The notes: a model not told the origin generated them from the sequence alone. A DNA stretch of 64,000 nt from Apodospora peruviana (GCA_033439685.1 JAUEDM010000007.1:2656501-2720500); one strand, 5' to 3'; positions 33,504 to 46,091 are shown, numbered from the stretch's first letter. Made by a program: numbers and translations.

Positions 33504-35213
33504 ATGTCTCTATTACAAAAAAGATTCACCGTAGGCGACTACCTCGCCGAGCGCCTCGCGTCAATCGGCATCCGGCACCACTTTGTCGTCCCAGGCGATT
33601 ACAACCTCGTCCTGCTCGACAAGCTGCAAGCCCACCCCGACCTCACGGAAATCGGCTGCGCCAACGAGCTCAACTGCTCCCTCGCCGCCGAGGGCTACGC
33701 CCGCGCAAACGGCGTCTCCGTCTGCGTCGTCACTTTTTCCGTCGGCGCCATCTCCGCCTTCAACGGAACCGGTTCCGCCTACTCGGAAAACCTGCCACTG
33801 ATCCTTGTGTCTGGTGGCCCAAACACCAACGATGCCGGCCAGCACCACATCCTGCATCACACCCTTGGTCACGGCGGCGAGTACTCGTACCAGTACGAGA
33901 TGGCGCAGAAAATAACCTGCTGCGCCGTCGCGATTGCTCGTGCCGAGGAAGCGCCCCGCCTGATTGATCGCGCCATTCGACACGCCCTTTTGGCAAGAAA
34001 ACCGTGTTACATCGAGATCCCGACCAACCTCGCTGGCGCGGCGTGTGTTCGGCCCGGCCCCGTCAGCGCCGTGATTGACCCGGTGGTCAGCGACAACGCC
34101 GCACTCGAGGCCGCGGGAAAATGCGCGGCCGAGTATCTCAGCGGGAAACTCAAGCCCGTCATCCTCGTCGGTCCCAAACTGCGTCGGTCCGGTGGCGCAG
34201 AGGCAGAACTTGTGAAATTGGCCGAAGCGATGGGCTGCGCCGTGGCCGTCCAGCCCGCCGCGAAGGGCATGTTTCCAGAGGACCATCCTCAATTCGTCGG
34301 CATCTTCTGGGGGCAAGTCGGCACCGGCGCGGCGGACGCCATGGTAGCATGGGCCGACGCGCTGATCTGCGTCGGTACCGTCTTCAACGATTACAGTACC
34401 GTCGGCTGGACGGCGATGCCGGATATCCCGCTCATGGTGGCCGAGATGGACCACGTCACGTTTCCGGGGGCGCATTTCAGTCGTGTGCGCATGGGCGAGT
34501 TTCTCGCCAGTCTCTCCACGCAAGTGACGAAAAACGATAGCACGATGATCGAGTACGGCCGCCTTAAACCAGATCCGGTCATGATTCACACCGCCAGCAG
34601 GAATGATTTGCTCACGAGAAAGGAGATCATCCGCCAGGTTCAAGCAATTCTGGGCAAAGACACCACTCTGTTTGTCGAGACGGGCGACAGCTGGTTCAAT
34701 GGCGTCCAGATGACATTACCAAGGGGTGCGCAGTTCGAGATCGAGATGCAGTGGGGCCATATTGGGTGGTCCATCCCCGCGGCGTTCGGGTACGCGCTTC
34801 GCCATCCGGAGAGACGGACGGTGGTCATGGTGGGCGACGGCTCGTTCCAGGTCACCGCGCAGGAGGTTAGCCAGATGGTGAGATACAAGGTGCCGATCAC
34901 GATATTGCTGATCAATAATCGTGGATATACCATCGAGGTGGAGATTCACGATGGGAGCTACAACCGGATTAAGAACTGGAATTACGCCTTGCTGATGGAG
35001 GTGTTTAACGGGGGAGACGGTGTGGCCAAGGGACTAAAGGCGGATACGGCGGGCGAGCTGGCTGATGCGATACAGGTTGCAGCAGAGACGAGGGATGGGC
35101 CAACGTTGGTCGAGTGTACGATTGATCAGGATGATTGCAGTCGGGAGCTGATTACTTGGGGACATTTTGTTGCTGCTGCTAATGCGAGGCCGCCTAGAGA
35201 GGGTCAGGCGTGA
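33504..35213 (+). CDS. pdc: Pyruvate decarboxylase
   Basis: Intronless, 569 residues, the usual fungal length. Cytosolic thiamine-diphosphate and Mg-dependent enzyme converting pyruvate to acetaldehyde and CO2. Visible: the N-terminal PYR domain with the cofactor-activating Glu55 (GCANELNCSLAAEGYA), the active-site His pair in 'AGQHHILHHTLG', a central domain with 'KPVILVGPKLRR', and a C-terminal PP domain with the ThDP motif from 'VVMVGDGSFQVTA' to 'LLINNRGYTIE'. The start at 33504 (MSLLQKRFTVGDYLAERL) fits the family; an in-frame ATG at 33456 would add 16 atypical residues. The neighbours are unrelated genes, so no pathway cluster is evident. A related indolepyruvate or phenylpyruvate decarboxylase is possible but the His pair and overall pattern favour pyruvate. 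Confidence 0.93.
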   Translation: MSLLQKRFTVGDYLAERLASIGIRHHFVVPGDYNLVLLDKLQAHPDLTEIGCANELNCSLAAEGYARANGVSVCVVTFSVGAISAFNGTGSAYSENLPLILVSGGPNTNDAGQHHILHHTLGHGGEYSYQYEMAQKITCCAVAIARAEEAPRLIDRAIRHALLARKPCYIEIPTNLAGAACVRPGPVSAVIDPVVSDNAALEAAGKCAAEYLSGKLKPVILVGPKLRRSGGAEAELVKLAEAMGCAVAVQPAAKGMFPEDHPQFVGIFWGQVGTGAADAMVAWADALICVGTVFNDYSTVGWTAMPDIPLMVAEMDHVTFPGAHFSRVRMGEFLASLSTQVTKNDSTMIEYGRLKPDPVMIHTASRNDLLTRKEIIRQVQAILGKDTTLFVETGDSWFNGVQMTLPRGAQFEIEMQWGHIGWSIPAAFGYALRHPERRTVVMVGDGSFQVTAQEVSQMVRYKVPITILLINNRGYTIEVEIHDGSYNRIKNWNYALLMEVFNGGDGVAKGLKADTAGELADAIQVAAETRDGPTLVECTIDQDDCSRELITWGHFVAAANARPPREGQA

Positions 35214-35979
35214 TGACTGATGATAATGGCGGGTCTCGGGTGGAATGTACCTTGCTGGCGTTAACGGATTGAGAGTTATTATTGTCGGCGTCTTAGGTCT
35301 AGAGGTACTATTATGAAGTTAATAATTATTTTGCTGTTGTTTCCACCTTTACACAAAGGCACATTCAACGGTCGACCGTTGGCAACGCGTCACAGAGCCA
35401 AGACGCGCCGCCACCGTTGAACATCCGACGGCTGACTCCGCCAAGCTCCAAACTCAATGGCTCTCCAAACCCGTCACAACACCCTTCTTTCTTCTTGGAG
35501 TCTCAAAGGCCCGAAATCACCTTCAGCTCCCCAGATACACGAAGCGAGATATTCAGGGGTTGTGCTTGGGAGTGTACCCAACGATTGGTCGCCGAGGGCG
35601 AGGAGCCGTGGAAGGGGATGTCCTTGGCGGCAAGCCTCTGAACAAAATAAGTCTGGGAGGCTTGGTCCCGAGAAACCCAGGTTCTGCGACTGCTCGGATA
35701 TTGGCTAGGGACGTACATGCGCCGTGGGAGTTGGATGTAATCAACCGCTTGGAGGGCTCATGTAGCACCAGAAGCCACCAACTTCTTCTGTTTGACTGAA
35801 ATAGATAGACATCAATCCCTCGGCTGGATTGGGAAGACAGTTTGGGCAGTGTTATCCAGAGCGGAGGGATAGGTTTATATAAGTTGAACAAACTCTTCTC
35901 CTTCTTTCGATCCCTTATTTTCTCCAGATCTCCAAATCTTCTACGTACTCGCAAACAGCTGACCCCCATTTCAACCACA
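35214..35979. other. Intergenic
   Basis: No gene recognised. The final ~100 bases before 35980 are a CT-rich leader (CTTCTCCTTCTTTCG-type). Confidence 0.55.
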
Positions 35980-36747
35980 ATGTACTCGCCAATCACCCTC
36001 GCCCTGGGCCTGCTGGCCATCACCCTATCAGGCTGGACAGCTGTCGCCCAAACCACTACTGACGGACCCAACTTTGCCTCATGGAGCTCGCACATGGCCG
36101 CCTTCCCTCTCGAAACTTACTGTCCCGAAACGGCATCGAATCCACTGGAATCGTGAGTCTTTCTTGCTCATATCAAAACAAGACATCCACTTACATTACA
36201 CAGTGAATACGAAGACTGCCGCTCCACCGCCTGGAACATGGTCTACAGCTGTCCCAGTGGTCAAGAGGACGCATCGTCTCGGACCGTGTGCATCTGTTCA
36301 AGCATCATTGCCATGTCGAGGTAATCATCTAACCCGCCCCCCTTTTTCGTTAGTATTGTCCTTCATGTTTTAGCTTAGGGGTATCTCTCAAGTGAAATCA
36401 CTTCCGTCATTGGCTGACTCCCGTTGTCCTTGAATAGCTGCCTGTCCGCCTACTGCCCGTCCAACACCGTCCAAGCCTCCATCATCAGCCAGGACCAGGA
36501 CGACTTCACCTCCATCTACGGCTGCCCGTCACGTCTCGGTGCTGCAGGCGGTGGCGGCGGCGGCGGCGGCAGCACACCTGCTACTGCGACTGGTGACACC
36601 TCTAGCGTGACCGGTACCCCCAGCCCGAGTAAGAATGTTGGTGCCGGTAGGATGGGGACGCCACTGGGAGGAGGAAACTCATGGACTGCTGCGTGGATGG
36701 GGCTTGTTGCTGGAGGGTTTGTGGGCGTCGTGGCTGTGGTGTTGTGA
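35980..36747 (+). CDS. GPI-anchored cysteine-containing surface protein
   Basis: Model: join(35980..36152, 36204..36320, 36438..36747), 199 residues. Signal peptide at residues 1-24 (LALGLLAITLSGWTAVAQ). The mature region contains cysteines spread over three exons (YCPE, EDCRS, YSCPSG, VCICSS, SCLSAYC, YGCPS), likely disulphide-bonded. A Gly-rich stretch encoded by GGC/GGT repeats and a Ser/Thr-Pro spacer lead to a hydrophobic C-terminus (WMGLVAGGFVGVVAVVL) preceded by small residues, the mark of a GPI signal. All exon phases agree. I do not recognise a named domain; it is not a CFEM protein because the CFEM spacing is absent. Probable cell-wall or plasma-membrane outer-leaflet protein. Confidence 0.75.
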
Positions 36748-37094
36748 TAGTGGGTGGAAAATGCTTAGATGTGTACTGGGCTGTCGGGCTGTCAAATAGC
36801 TTCTTTCTGCGGCCTTTTGACAGTTTCAGCACCACCTCCTCCCTGTAGAAGTTGACAGATGATGTAGTCGTTGATGGATGACGGAAGACACAACGGAGCC
36901 AGAACAGAAGGTTTCTTATATACTCGTCTTTGTCACCGTGCTCCTTCAGAACTCGGGAGCTACACTCCCTAGACCTTTACGCGTCCGTAACTGAACGCTT
37001 TTTTAGTCCTGTGCAAACCACCGTTTTTATACAGCCGCCAACCGCGGTGCCGCTGAGAAGAGCAGCATCCTTTCCGGTGGCGACACTGCTCTGA

Positions 37095-39286
37095 TCAAGG
37101 CATCTCGGAACGTCCTGGAGCTCTGTTACTCTTACAACACCCAGCCCACTCTTTAATAAGAATATCAGCAGCCTATGTCCCGCCCCTTCGCGTTAGCACC
37201 CACCCTCAAACCCTTTTCCCAGGATGCCATGATTGATGAACTCACCTTCTCACCAACCGCATAAGCCAAAGCACTTAAATGCGCGCTCGGCAGCATCGGC
37301 AGCACACTCATATCAGCCACCCTCAACCCTTCCGCTCCATGAACCTTTAGGTCAGTCCCAACCACACCACCCTTCGCCTTGTGAACCATAGCAGCCGTGC
37401 AGCAGGGGTGCATAAACGAAAACGTCATCGTGTCTTTGATATAGTCGGTCAGCGCCTCATCACTCTTTGCATCGACCCCTGGTCCAGCTTCCACCGCACC
37501 GTAGGCTCGAAACGAATCGGTATCGATCATCTTGCGTAAGAAACGAACATGAGCGAGGTGGATATCGAAATCGATTGGGTTCGACGCAGTCCTGAAATCC
37601 AAGATCGGCTGCTCTAGCGGAGCCGTGCTGTTCAGCCGGACGGTGCCTCTACTCAAAGGGTGGAGGGCGATGAGTCGCGCTGATGTACCGGTTGCCCAGG
37701 GGACTTCGATGCTCGGAGACTTAGGGTTGGAGTAGAACTCTGCTAGCGATAAAAGCTGTTGCTTGTAGCCGGCGATCATCTCTGGGTTGGTCCTGTGCTC
37801 GGCGGGGAGGAAGGAGGCGGCCGAGCCGTCTGCGACTATAGCGCGGATCTTGTCGACGATGGAGGTGTGGGAGGTGGTCATGTTCACGAGAGAGAGGTAC
37901 AGCGCGCTGTTGGCCATCGCGAGGGTGTAGGGCCCCCGGGCGGGGGTAGAGTTAAACCCGACGAGGGCGTCGGCTGCGTAGGCTGGGTCAAGCATTGCTG
38001 CTGGGAGGTCGGGGAGGTTGAGATCATTTGTATCTGTGGGTTTTTAGCAAGAGGTTGTCCAACAGAAGATGGTACGTACAGTTCCATGAGATGGACGGCC
38101 CGGAATGGTCTTGAAAGTTGGACCCAACACCGGGCAGATCGAGCACCACCGGAATACCGGCCTTGGCGAGGTACGAGGCGGGTCCAATCCCACTTCTCAA
38201 CAAAACGGGAGGCGTTTGTAGCGTACCAGCCGAGATGATCACCTCGTTCTTGGCCGTCACATTGAACACCTGGCCGCCGACCAGTGATTTCACCTCGACA
38301 AGGGGAGGCCCGGACATGAGTCCCTTCGGATACGTGACCCGGGTGACCTGGTGCCTGACGAGAAGGTCGTAGTTCGGACGCGAAGCGTTGACGGCGGCAT
38401 AATGACCAAGCCCAGCATGTGAACGCCTTGAGGTTTGAGGGTCCTCTGAGACTGGGATCCAGCAAAGACCCTCCTTGTCGCCGCCAGCGCATTCCCTGGG
38501 GACCTGAATGCCCATTTCCTTCCACGCGGCTCTGACGATCGAGTGGTCTCCCCAAAGGAATGGGGGCATGCTGGAGTAGATGGGCGTAGTGCCACCGTAG
38601 GCGGACACATCCCAGGTGTAGTTGTACTTCGCGACGACCGCAGGGGACGGTTCGGTGAAGGTAACGCTCTTTTCCACCTGTCAGTCCGTGCTTGCTTCAT
38701 CCGAAGTCCTGTCAGTCCTCACCTTCTTGAAATACGGGAAAAGCCCATCCCAGTCCCATCGGTCCTTGCTCGAGTCGAACTCGGAACTCCCGGCTTGCGT
38801 CCAGAGCGTGTCGAAGTCGAAGCGAGATGGCCGGTCAAAAAACATGCCATTGGTTGCGCTGCTTCCGCCAACTACCTGGCCCGCCAGGACAAGACCGGTC
38901 TTGTTCTTCACGTCGGGGTTGGGCAGCGAGTTGAACACCCATGCTGCGGGTGCGTTGGGGGTTTGGCTGCCAAAGACGATTTGTGGGGGGTCGAACCCTC
39001 CAGGAGCATACTGGATCTCGCCATATTCGATGACCAGGACATTTTCTGCAAGAGTGTCAGATGATGGTAAAAGAGAAGGACGAGTGAGAAAGGACTTGCT
39101 CTTGGGAAATGCCGCGGTCAGCCGGTCAGCAATTGTTAAGCCGACGGTGCCCCCGCCTGCGATGAGGAAATCGTAGCTGTCGCGAAGCTCAGAGACTTGA
39201 CGCTTGATTTGCGCCTTCGGGTGCGCGCTAGCGAAGGGCAGCGCTGCAAGGCCTATCAGGATGAGGGTATTCAGAGAGGTCATCAT
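37095..39286 (-). CDS. Secreted GMC-family FAD oxidoreductase
   Basis: Model: complement(join(37095..37172, 37246..38033, 38080..38677, 38723..39045, 39100..39286)), 657 residues. Glucose-methanol-choline oxidoreductases oxidise alcohols or sugars with FAD. Seen: a signal peptide (MMTSLNTLILIGLAALPFAS), the ADP-binding motif 'FLIAGGGTVGLTIADRL', 'VLVIEYGE', 'LVLAGQVVGGSSATNGM', the second signature 'VIISAGTLQTPPVLLRSGIG', and C-terminal active-site regions 'FMHPCCTAAM' (usually WHPVGTAAM) and 'PSAHLSALAYAVGEK', continued over an intron by 'AADILIKEW'. The first intron uses a GC-AG pair (GCAAGT donor), the only way to join 'FPK' to 'KNVLVIEYG' in phase. Several Asn-X-Ser/Thr sites fit secretion. 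The substrate is not predictable; aryl-alcohol or choline-type dehydrogenase is possible. The gap to the upstream gene (36748-37094) is empty. Confidence 0.88.
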
Positions 39287-40338
39287 GCACCGGCGGTCAA
39301 AACGAAATTGACTGACAGACAAAAAGGCCCACCCCGAACAGCAGCCGGCCGCCAGTTTCTTAAGAAACCACGCCCATCTCGTCAGTCAGATACCTGGGTC
39401 CCTTGTCATCCTCCCAATATCGAAGCCCAAATCTAGAAGTAGGCCCTGACTAACACAGTAGCACGATCACTATCCCGTCTATACAGGCCATGCAAGAATC
39501 CAACCTCTTTTAAAATACCACACCCAGCAGTCTGGGACCCCTGAGAATGGCATGCATCCCAGTGGCTAATACACTTGTCCCAATTCGACGCACCTCGAAT
39601 GCGGTGTGTTCCATTAAAAGTCCGGAACTTTATAACTTTAATATTTACCCCGCTTGCGACTTCATCTGGAATCAACCAGTACTTTGCAGTTGACCTGCAT
39701 GCTCCGAGGAAATATTTTTTTTATTCAGGGAGCAGATGTCGTCTTGTTTGGTCAGTCGGGATCTTCTCCAACCGCCATCTCCCCATAAGCCCTGTCGGTA
39801 CGTTATAAGAGTCGGAGGTATGATAACCCCAGTAGGTAAAAGTAACTTTGCCGGGCGGGATCCAGGGGACTCTGTCATTGGAGCTTAGAAAGCCAGACAT
39901 CGATAAGACAACACGAGATCCCGTAGGATTGATGGGATGACAACCCTTTAGCGGAAATCGGTTCCTCGGTCAGTCCCGAATATATTTATTCTTATTTCAT
40001 TTCTTGGACGACCGGCCGGTATCAGACAGACGCTTCCGGTATGGAGAGAAGTTGAGAATGCGGGGACGACCCCGAAATATCCCATTGGACAGCCCTCTGC
40101 CGGCCTCCAAACCAATGTCGTCGCCGAACCACCAAGCATGCAATTACCGACCAACTCTGCGGATACCTTCAGCCTGAGTTAAACACGAAGGCGGGGCCAA
40201 CTCCCGGATAGTGTCGTGTATATCTCAACAACACCTCTCTCTCACCCCAATACTCGATACTCACCATTTTACATATTTCGACTACGTAACAACCGACACA
40301 GCCGCCCTGGGCCCCTGCAATTCATTACATCGCTAACG
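39287..40338. promoter_or_regulatory. Divergent intergenic region of the GMC oxidoreductase and aldo/keto reductase genes
   Basis: 1.05 kb between two divergent starts; no ORF with a domain and no motif I can name. Confidence 0.4.
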
Positions 40339-41493
40339 ATGGCATCACAAGCTAAGCCAAGGATCATCCTAGGCCTGATGACCTTTGCGCCAGATGAAAA
40401 CACCGGCGCTCGACTCACCGACCTTCAAGACCTAAAAACCGCTCTCGACATCTTTCAGAGGAGAGGATTCACCGAGCTCGACACCGCTCGCAGTTACGGC
40501 GGCGGCGCGCAGGAGGGCTATACGCGCCGGGCAGGATGGAAGGAAAGAGGCATGACCATCGCGACGAAAGTGTTTCCCGTGCCTCCCGGGAACCATGAGC
40601 CTGAGGTTATCACGAAGCATTTTGAGACCAGTCTGAAAGAGCTGGGGACTGATTGTGTTGATGTAGGTTTACTCTCCCCGCCCAAGTGGTATAGAAGTTG
40701 TTGACGAGTGGGAATAGATTGCATATCTTCATGCGCCGGTTCGTCTTGACCTCACGCTTATCATCGTTAGAATGATGTGCTTATATGAAAATAGGACCGA
40801 TCAGTCCCCTTCGCCGCCACGCTCGAGGCAATGAACCGCCTCCACCAGCAAGGAAAATTCAAGCAGCTCGGCCTCTCCAATTTTACCTCGTTCGAGGTCG
40901 CCGAGATCGTCATGACGTGCAAATACCACAACTGGGTGCGGCCGACCATCTATCAAGCAGTGTACAACTGCATGCAGCGCTCTATCGAGCGCGAACTGAT
41001 TCCCGCGCTGCGGCGCTATGGTCTCGATCTGGTAATCTACTCGCCCATCGTCGGCGGACTGCTCACCGGCTCTGTCACTAACAAAGACACTGTGCCCACC
41101 GAGGGCCGGTTCTCCAAGAAGTTCCTCGGTGGAGCGATGCGGGATAAGTATTTTAAGGATTCCAACTTTGAAGCTGTTGCTGAGCTGAAGAGGGCGGGTG
41201 ATAAGCTTGGGATCTCGACGATTGAGATTGCGCTACGCTGGATGATTCATCATTCGAAGCTGAAGATGGCGAAAGATGGCGGGAATGATGGGATTATTAT
41301 TGGAATTTCGAAGCTCGACCATCTTGACCAAAATCTGGATTATCTTGAACAAGGGCCGTTGCCGGAGGATATTCTCGCTGCGCTGGATAGGATGTACAGA
41401 ATTGCAAAGCCGGATGAGGCGCCGTATTGGTTGATGGACTTGGAGTATACATATGATACGCTTGAGGTGCTATTTGGGGCTGGGGCAAAGTGA
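40339..41493 (+). CDS. Aldo/keto reductase, AKR7 (aflatoxin-aldehyde reductase) type
   Basis: Model: join(40339..40662, 40718..40738, 40795..41493), 347 residues. NADPH-dependent reductase of aldehydes and dialdehydes in the cytosol. The AKR7 layout is clear: 'RIILGLMTFAPDENTGARL' at the start, the catalytic tetrad in 'ELDTARSYGGGAQEGY' (Asp, Tyr), 'TIATKV' (Lys) and 'AYLHAPDRSVP' (His), then 'GKFKQLGLSNFTSFEV', 'VYNCMQRSIERELIPALRRY', 'SPIVGGLLTG', and the C-terminal cofactor region 'GIIIGISKLDHLDQNL'. The second exon is only 21 nt (IAYLHAP) and holds the catalytic His; it is forced by phase and by the family motif. The donor after it is the unusual GTTCGT. The start at 40339 is preferred over the in-frame ATG at 40216. 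Confidence 0.9.
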
Positions 41494-43214
41494 GGCTAGG
41501 GGTTATGCGGGAGAAGTGAAGGGGTGGGTTGGTTGAGAGCAACGCAGTGGACAGTATGGTGGTTTTTTTCTGTCAGATTCTCGCTGTGGTAGGATTACAA
41601 TTACCCCTGATTTAGGCTTCCCATTTTTCCACCGAGCTGTGCTACCTACCTGTGTCCTTGAGAGCCTGGAACCTTCAACAGTCAGAAAAAAGGCTCAGAT
41701 AAATTGAAGACGCTACAGACGTCCCACAGTTGCCTTGTCTCCATACCGGCCCGTGTATCCTTTAGTGAGGTAAGCTGTAGCACGTATGATGGGTTGCATG
41801 CCCCTACCGGGTTCTTCCCTTTCACATACGCACCGGCATTTATTCTTACCCATACCTCCACACCACTTCATGCTCTCATGCTACCTAGCAATACCACCAT
41901 CTTGTCCTGTTTGTGTTAATGTGGGTGACTGGAACTCGCGCGGCCCGCTCTGCTGCAGTCTCTGCTGCAGTCCATGTTGACATCAGAACTTTTCTTCCTG
42001 TTTGGGGCAAACATGTTTCACTCGATGCCAAAAATCTCACACACATCAACCCTCCCGAGGCCTTGGCTCACAAGTCTGGGGTAGCGGGGAATAAAGTCCA
42101 TGAACACCAATGTTCCTGATGCCATCTCCTGCCATGTGGCTGACTGGTTGGGGGCGAGATGTTTCATCACAACGCCCCCCAATCCTACCTTACTACCTTG
42201 GTAGGTACCTTACTCAAATCCATCGACTAACAGCAGCAGTCTGGGGAAGAGGGGAAGAAAGAGCGGGGAAGTATTCCGTAAATTCCAAAGAAAAACAAAA
42301 TCACCGATCTCCAACCTAGAAGCTCGCTTCGGTCCCGATAACTGCACGTGGGCGGTGCGAGGATTTCCGCCCCTACATGATCTTCGTTTCAGACTTGCTT
42401 ACTCCCGCACTCTTCATGCATAAGTGTATAAAATCGGCGGTAACATTTGCTCACTGCTGCACCTAACCCATCGGTGGATTTCATTGAAGCTTGTGGGGGC
42501 AGAGTTAACCTGCATCCGCGCCTCAGTTTTACGTGGACGCTCGGCTTTGTGAGGCCTCTCTTTTAGAAGTGTCCAGGTTATGAATAATGCTGTGCCTTTT
42601 GATGAGCCTGGATAATCGAAGGAAGAATGGTGGCTGCATGTCGGCAGTGGCAGTGTGGCAGTTGAATGATGTGATTCGGCTGTTTTGTGAAGTTGTGCCT
42701 GGTGGCTGCTTTTGGAGGATCCTGGATGGTTTTTAAACTGGCCAGTTCTAGATGGTCCTGTTGATGCAGCCTCTGAGGAGGCCTGGTGGCTTTTAACTTC
42801 TGCCCCCATATGTCTCAATGTCAGCATGGTAGCACAGTTTCAGGAGAACTCCGGGCGGCTATGTAATGTGAACTTGAGGCTCATGCCATGTCTGTATCCG
42901 CACATGGATGTATGCAGGCCGGTAGGTGTATGGGAGATATCGTCATGGTTCGTTCTCTTATCCAGACCGAGCAGGAGAGCAACCCTGTGAACCTGGGACA
43001 CATCAGATTATGAGAATCGTAACAAGAACATCACAGCATTCAGTCAGTGGATGACATCGTAGAATCATGACAGCACAAAACGCCAGTCATCAACATAGTA
43101 GAATCATGTCTTGATAGAACAAAAGGCCGTACTGCTTCCATCTAAAAACAGTCGAGAGTCATTACAATGTCATACAATCCTCAACCCAAATCCCACCTTA
43201 CATCATCAAAGTGA
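41494..43214. other. Convergent intergenic region, no gene seen
   Basis: 1.7 kb with only short frames on both strands, none with a domain, splice structure or repeat worth naming. Confidence 0.55.
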
Positions 43215-44564
43215 TCAGACCCAATTCCACCCCCTATTCCTCTCCCTCTCCCTCTTCCTTGACTCCGACCTATTCGTCTCAACCTTACTCTGCAGCTCCA
43301 CACCCTGTCCTCCAAACGGGTTCACCAAATCCCCGATATACGGATCCTTGTAATGCCCATTCAGCTCCGTCTCGCTGGTATTCCATTTCCCGGCCCTCGA
43401 ATTCGGTGTACTGTCGACATTCTCAAACTCCCTGAGCTCAGTCTTGACGGTGAACTCGCGTGTAACAAATATCCCGCCCAGATAAGGTCGCAAAACGGGC
43501 CAAAAGATGGGCACGGAGGCACAGATCGACGCCACATTCAACTCAAGAACCATGAGCAAAATACTCTTCGGTCCGTACCACGTCGGGTCGTGGGTCGGGT
43601 ACCAGCCCGATTTGTAGTATATCGTTTCGTAGACTCTCCATGACGACAGTGTCACAACGCTACACTCTGGTCAGCACTTGAGTATGTGGGACAGGGGCAG
43701 GGGTGGAAGACATACGTAGCGCCCATCAACAGAAGAACCATCAACCCTAATCGGGTTTTGAGTGTCACTTCCGGTTGGAAATAGAGCTGAAACGGGATCG
43801 CGGTGATGGCAAGATCGAAGATCGTGTTGATGATGTTGTGCGAGACCACGGTGGCGGTGAACATGTCCGGGTTTTGAGAAGCATAGCCCCAGCACCGCGC
43901 GTCGCGGTTCAGGAAGTTCCACGAGTCCGATACCACCGAGCACGGAAAGAGGGACAGGATTAGGAAGGCCAGGCCCCAGATCGATACCAACACGATGCCA
44001 GCCAGTGACACGCGGTGTGGCCAGGTGCCCTTGTCGAAGATGCGGAGGAACTGGTAGAGTAGCGACAGCTTGATGAATGCTGCCGAGAGGTTGAGGTGGA
44101 TGTTCAGGACGTAGAAGAGTTTGAGGTAAGACGTGAATGTTGAGACGGTCAAGAGGAGGTAGTGCCTGCCCAGGCCGTAGCGGATTGCTGTTTGTTGTTA
44201 GTATGGATTGATGTGAAGTAGGGGATGGGACTTACTGAGGAGAAAAGCGATGGACGCCACCGAGGTGAAGACGAGATAGAGAAACACAAAGAGGTCATCC
44301 AGTCCCGACATCCGCACGACACGCAGTCTAACCCACAACCTCAAGCTAACAAATATCCATGACAAAGCCTTCATCACGTTAGCCACCATTCCGTCATACG
44401 CGTAAGAGGTTGCGATCACGTACCAAGAAGGCTGTCGTGAACCCGATCAAAACAGACGGCTCGTTGGTCCATGGCTTCGGCTCGTTGAAGTTGTTGTACG
44501 CAGGACGCCCAAAGATTTGTATGAGCTGGGTGTTGTCGTCGATATGGAAGCCTTCACCCGACAT
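43215..44564 (-). CDS. Fung_rhodopsin-family integral membrane protein (PTH11-related)
   Basis: Model: complement(join(43215..43659, 43716..44187, 44236..44368, 44424..44564)), 396 residues. Seven hydrophobic helices with the family pattern: 'WIFVSLRLWVRLRVVRMSGLDD' spanning a splice site (the R-x-x-x-R...GxDD block), 'YVLNIHLNLSAAFIKLSLLY' (helix three), the luminal cysteines in 'LFPCSVVSDSWNF' and 'CWGYAS', 'FDLAITAIPFQLYF', and a late helix 'VVTLSSWRVYETIYY'. The C-terminal tail is polar with Lys/Arg/Glu and fits a cytosolic side. Many such proteins are orphan receptors, and some relatives (PTH11) sense host surfaces, but no ligand can be inferred. No CFEM domain at the N-terminus. Start at 44564 (MSGEGFHIDDNTQ) gives the usual short extracellular segment. 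Confidence 0.85.
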
Positions 44565-46055
44565 GGCTGCGGCTGGAGCTGAGAGCAAGATATCTGTGTC
44601 AGCAAGCAGATTGGAAAGAAGCAATGCATTTCAAGCTGCAGACGACGAGAAAGAAATGTCCGACTGAAGGCTGGATGTGAGCTCATACTTACAGAAGTTT
44701 CTCGCTCTGCCAAGATCTTGTCACGGCTCACATTTCACGTCCATCAAGACACACAAAGGTCCCAGTGCCCTCCCTCCTACTTCTACTTGGCACTTCAATG
44801 TTGCAGACCGACGTTCAGATCTTCAAAGACAGGAAGTCCAGAACCTGCTTCAACGATGCACAAATCACTCATTTTAGGAAAGAATATGCAGCAGCGAAGA
44901 GGCCATGGCGCAGAGACGCAGATGAGCGGCGAAGGAAAGAAGAAGAAGGGGTGGTGGGATTTGTTCAGCATGTTTTCCGACGGCGTTGGCGGCACATCCC
45001 GCATTGACGATTCTTCTTCCCGCGTCTCGATAGCGTAGTACTGATCATGGCAGGCATTTGTCAAAAAGTCAAAACGGGTGCAGCGCAAGAAAAGATCCCG
45101 CTTTCTCTGAAGAGTAGCACCCATCCCGTCGGTAGTAGCATGCAGACCCTGAAAAAAATGTCATAACGTGCATAGCGTTAACCCGTCTCAGCATCTCGGT
45201 AAATATTTTATTTGAGTAGAACGAACGAAGCGAGGTACGTACATGAGGATCGACATGACAGACAAACCATTTATCCGGCGTCATGTCATTGGTTACACCC
45301 GGCTTTTCGAAACAATGCAGGCAGATTATATGCGAGTATAATTTGTTAGTAGTTTGCGGAGTCATCTGTGTAGGGCTGCGATGTCTTCTAGATCATATCA
45401 TGATGATGGTTTGGTTCGCCGTTGTTTAATGATCCAGCAGACGTAAAAGTCTGGTAAGGTGGTCAGCTAGAACAGTGGAAAGGATCAACGTGTCCAATGC
45501 TGTGCGTGATTACGTTAATGCCAGTTTTCGGCAGTTGTTTTTGAGTGTGTAAGGCGCGTACCTGGACAGTAACTTGGTACCTGCGTGCGCAAGTTTGAAC
45601 ACAACACGACCCCTATTTTGTGGTATCTGCCCGTGGAAAGCTTGGACTCTCTGTCAAAAGTCCGAGTCCAACCAAGATCCCATCCCAACCTGTCAGTTCG
45701 TGCTTGACCCTCTTTTTGCTTAGGTTGCCTGCACGCACGATGAGGCTTACACACCTTGACACATCAAACAAGTGCAATACGCCACAGATGATTCGGTCCC
45801 GAGGGGGGTGGTGTCTGCAACCGTCTTGGGTCTAGCTCAACACACCTGCAAGGTCCGATTCACGCAGCGGCAGAGAATACACCAATTACACGCGCGGCTC
45901 TGGACGGCTCAGCTAGGCATTGGCCGCCCACCGCGACGCTGAGGTCGTGGTCGGCTTTTCTGCCCGTGCATAAAATCTCGATGTCAGTTGCGACGTCTCA
46001 GTGAACTGCTGCGTGCTGGGCTGGCTGGGCATGTAGCATGCAAGCCGCCTGTGTC

Positions 46056-46091
<36 letters not shown>

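Noticed and set aside
33561..34643. 360-residue minus-strand frame opposite pyruvate decarboxylase
   Set aside because: Antisense shadow of a GC-rich coding exon with third-position bias; no domain.
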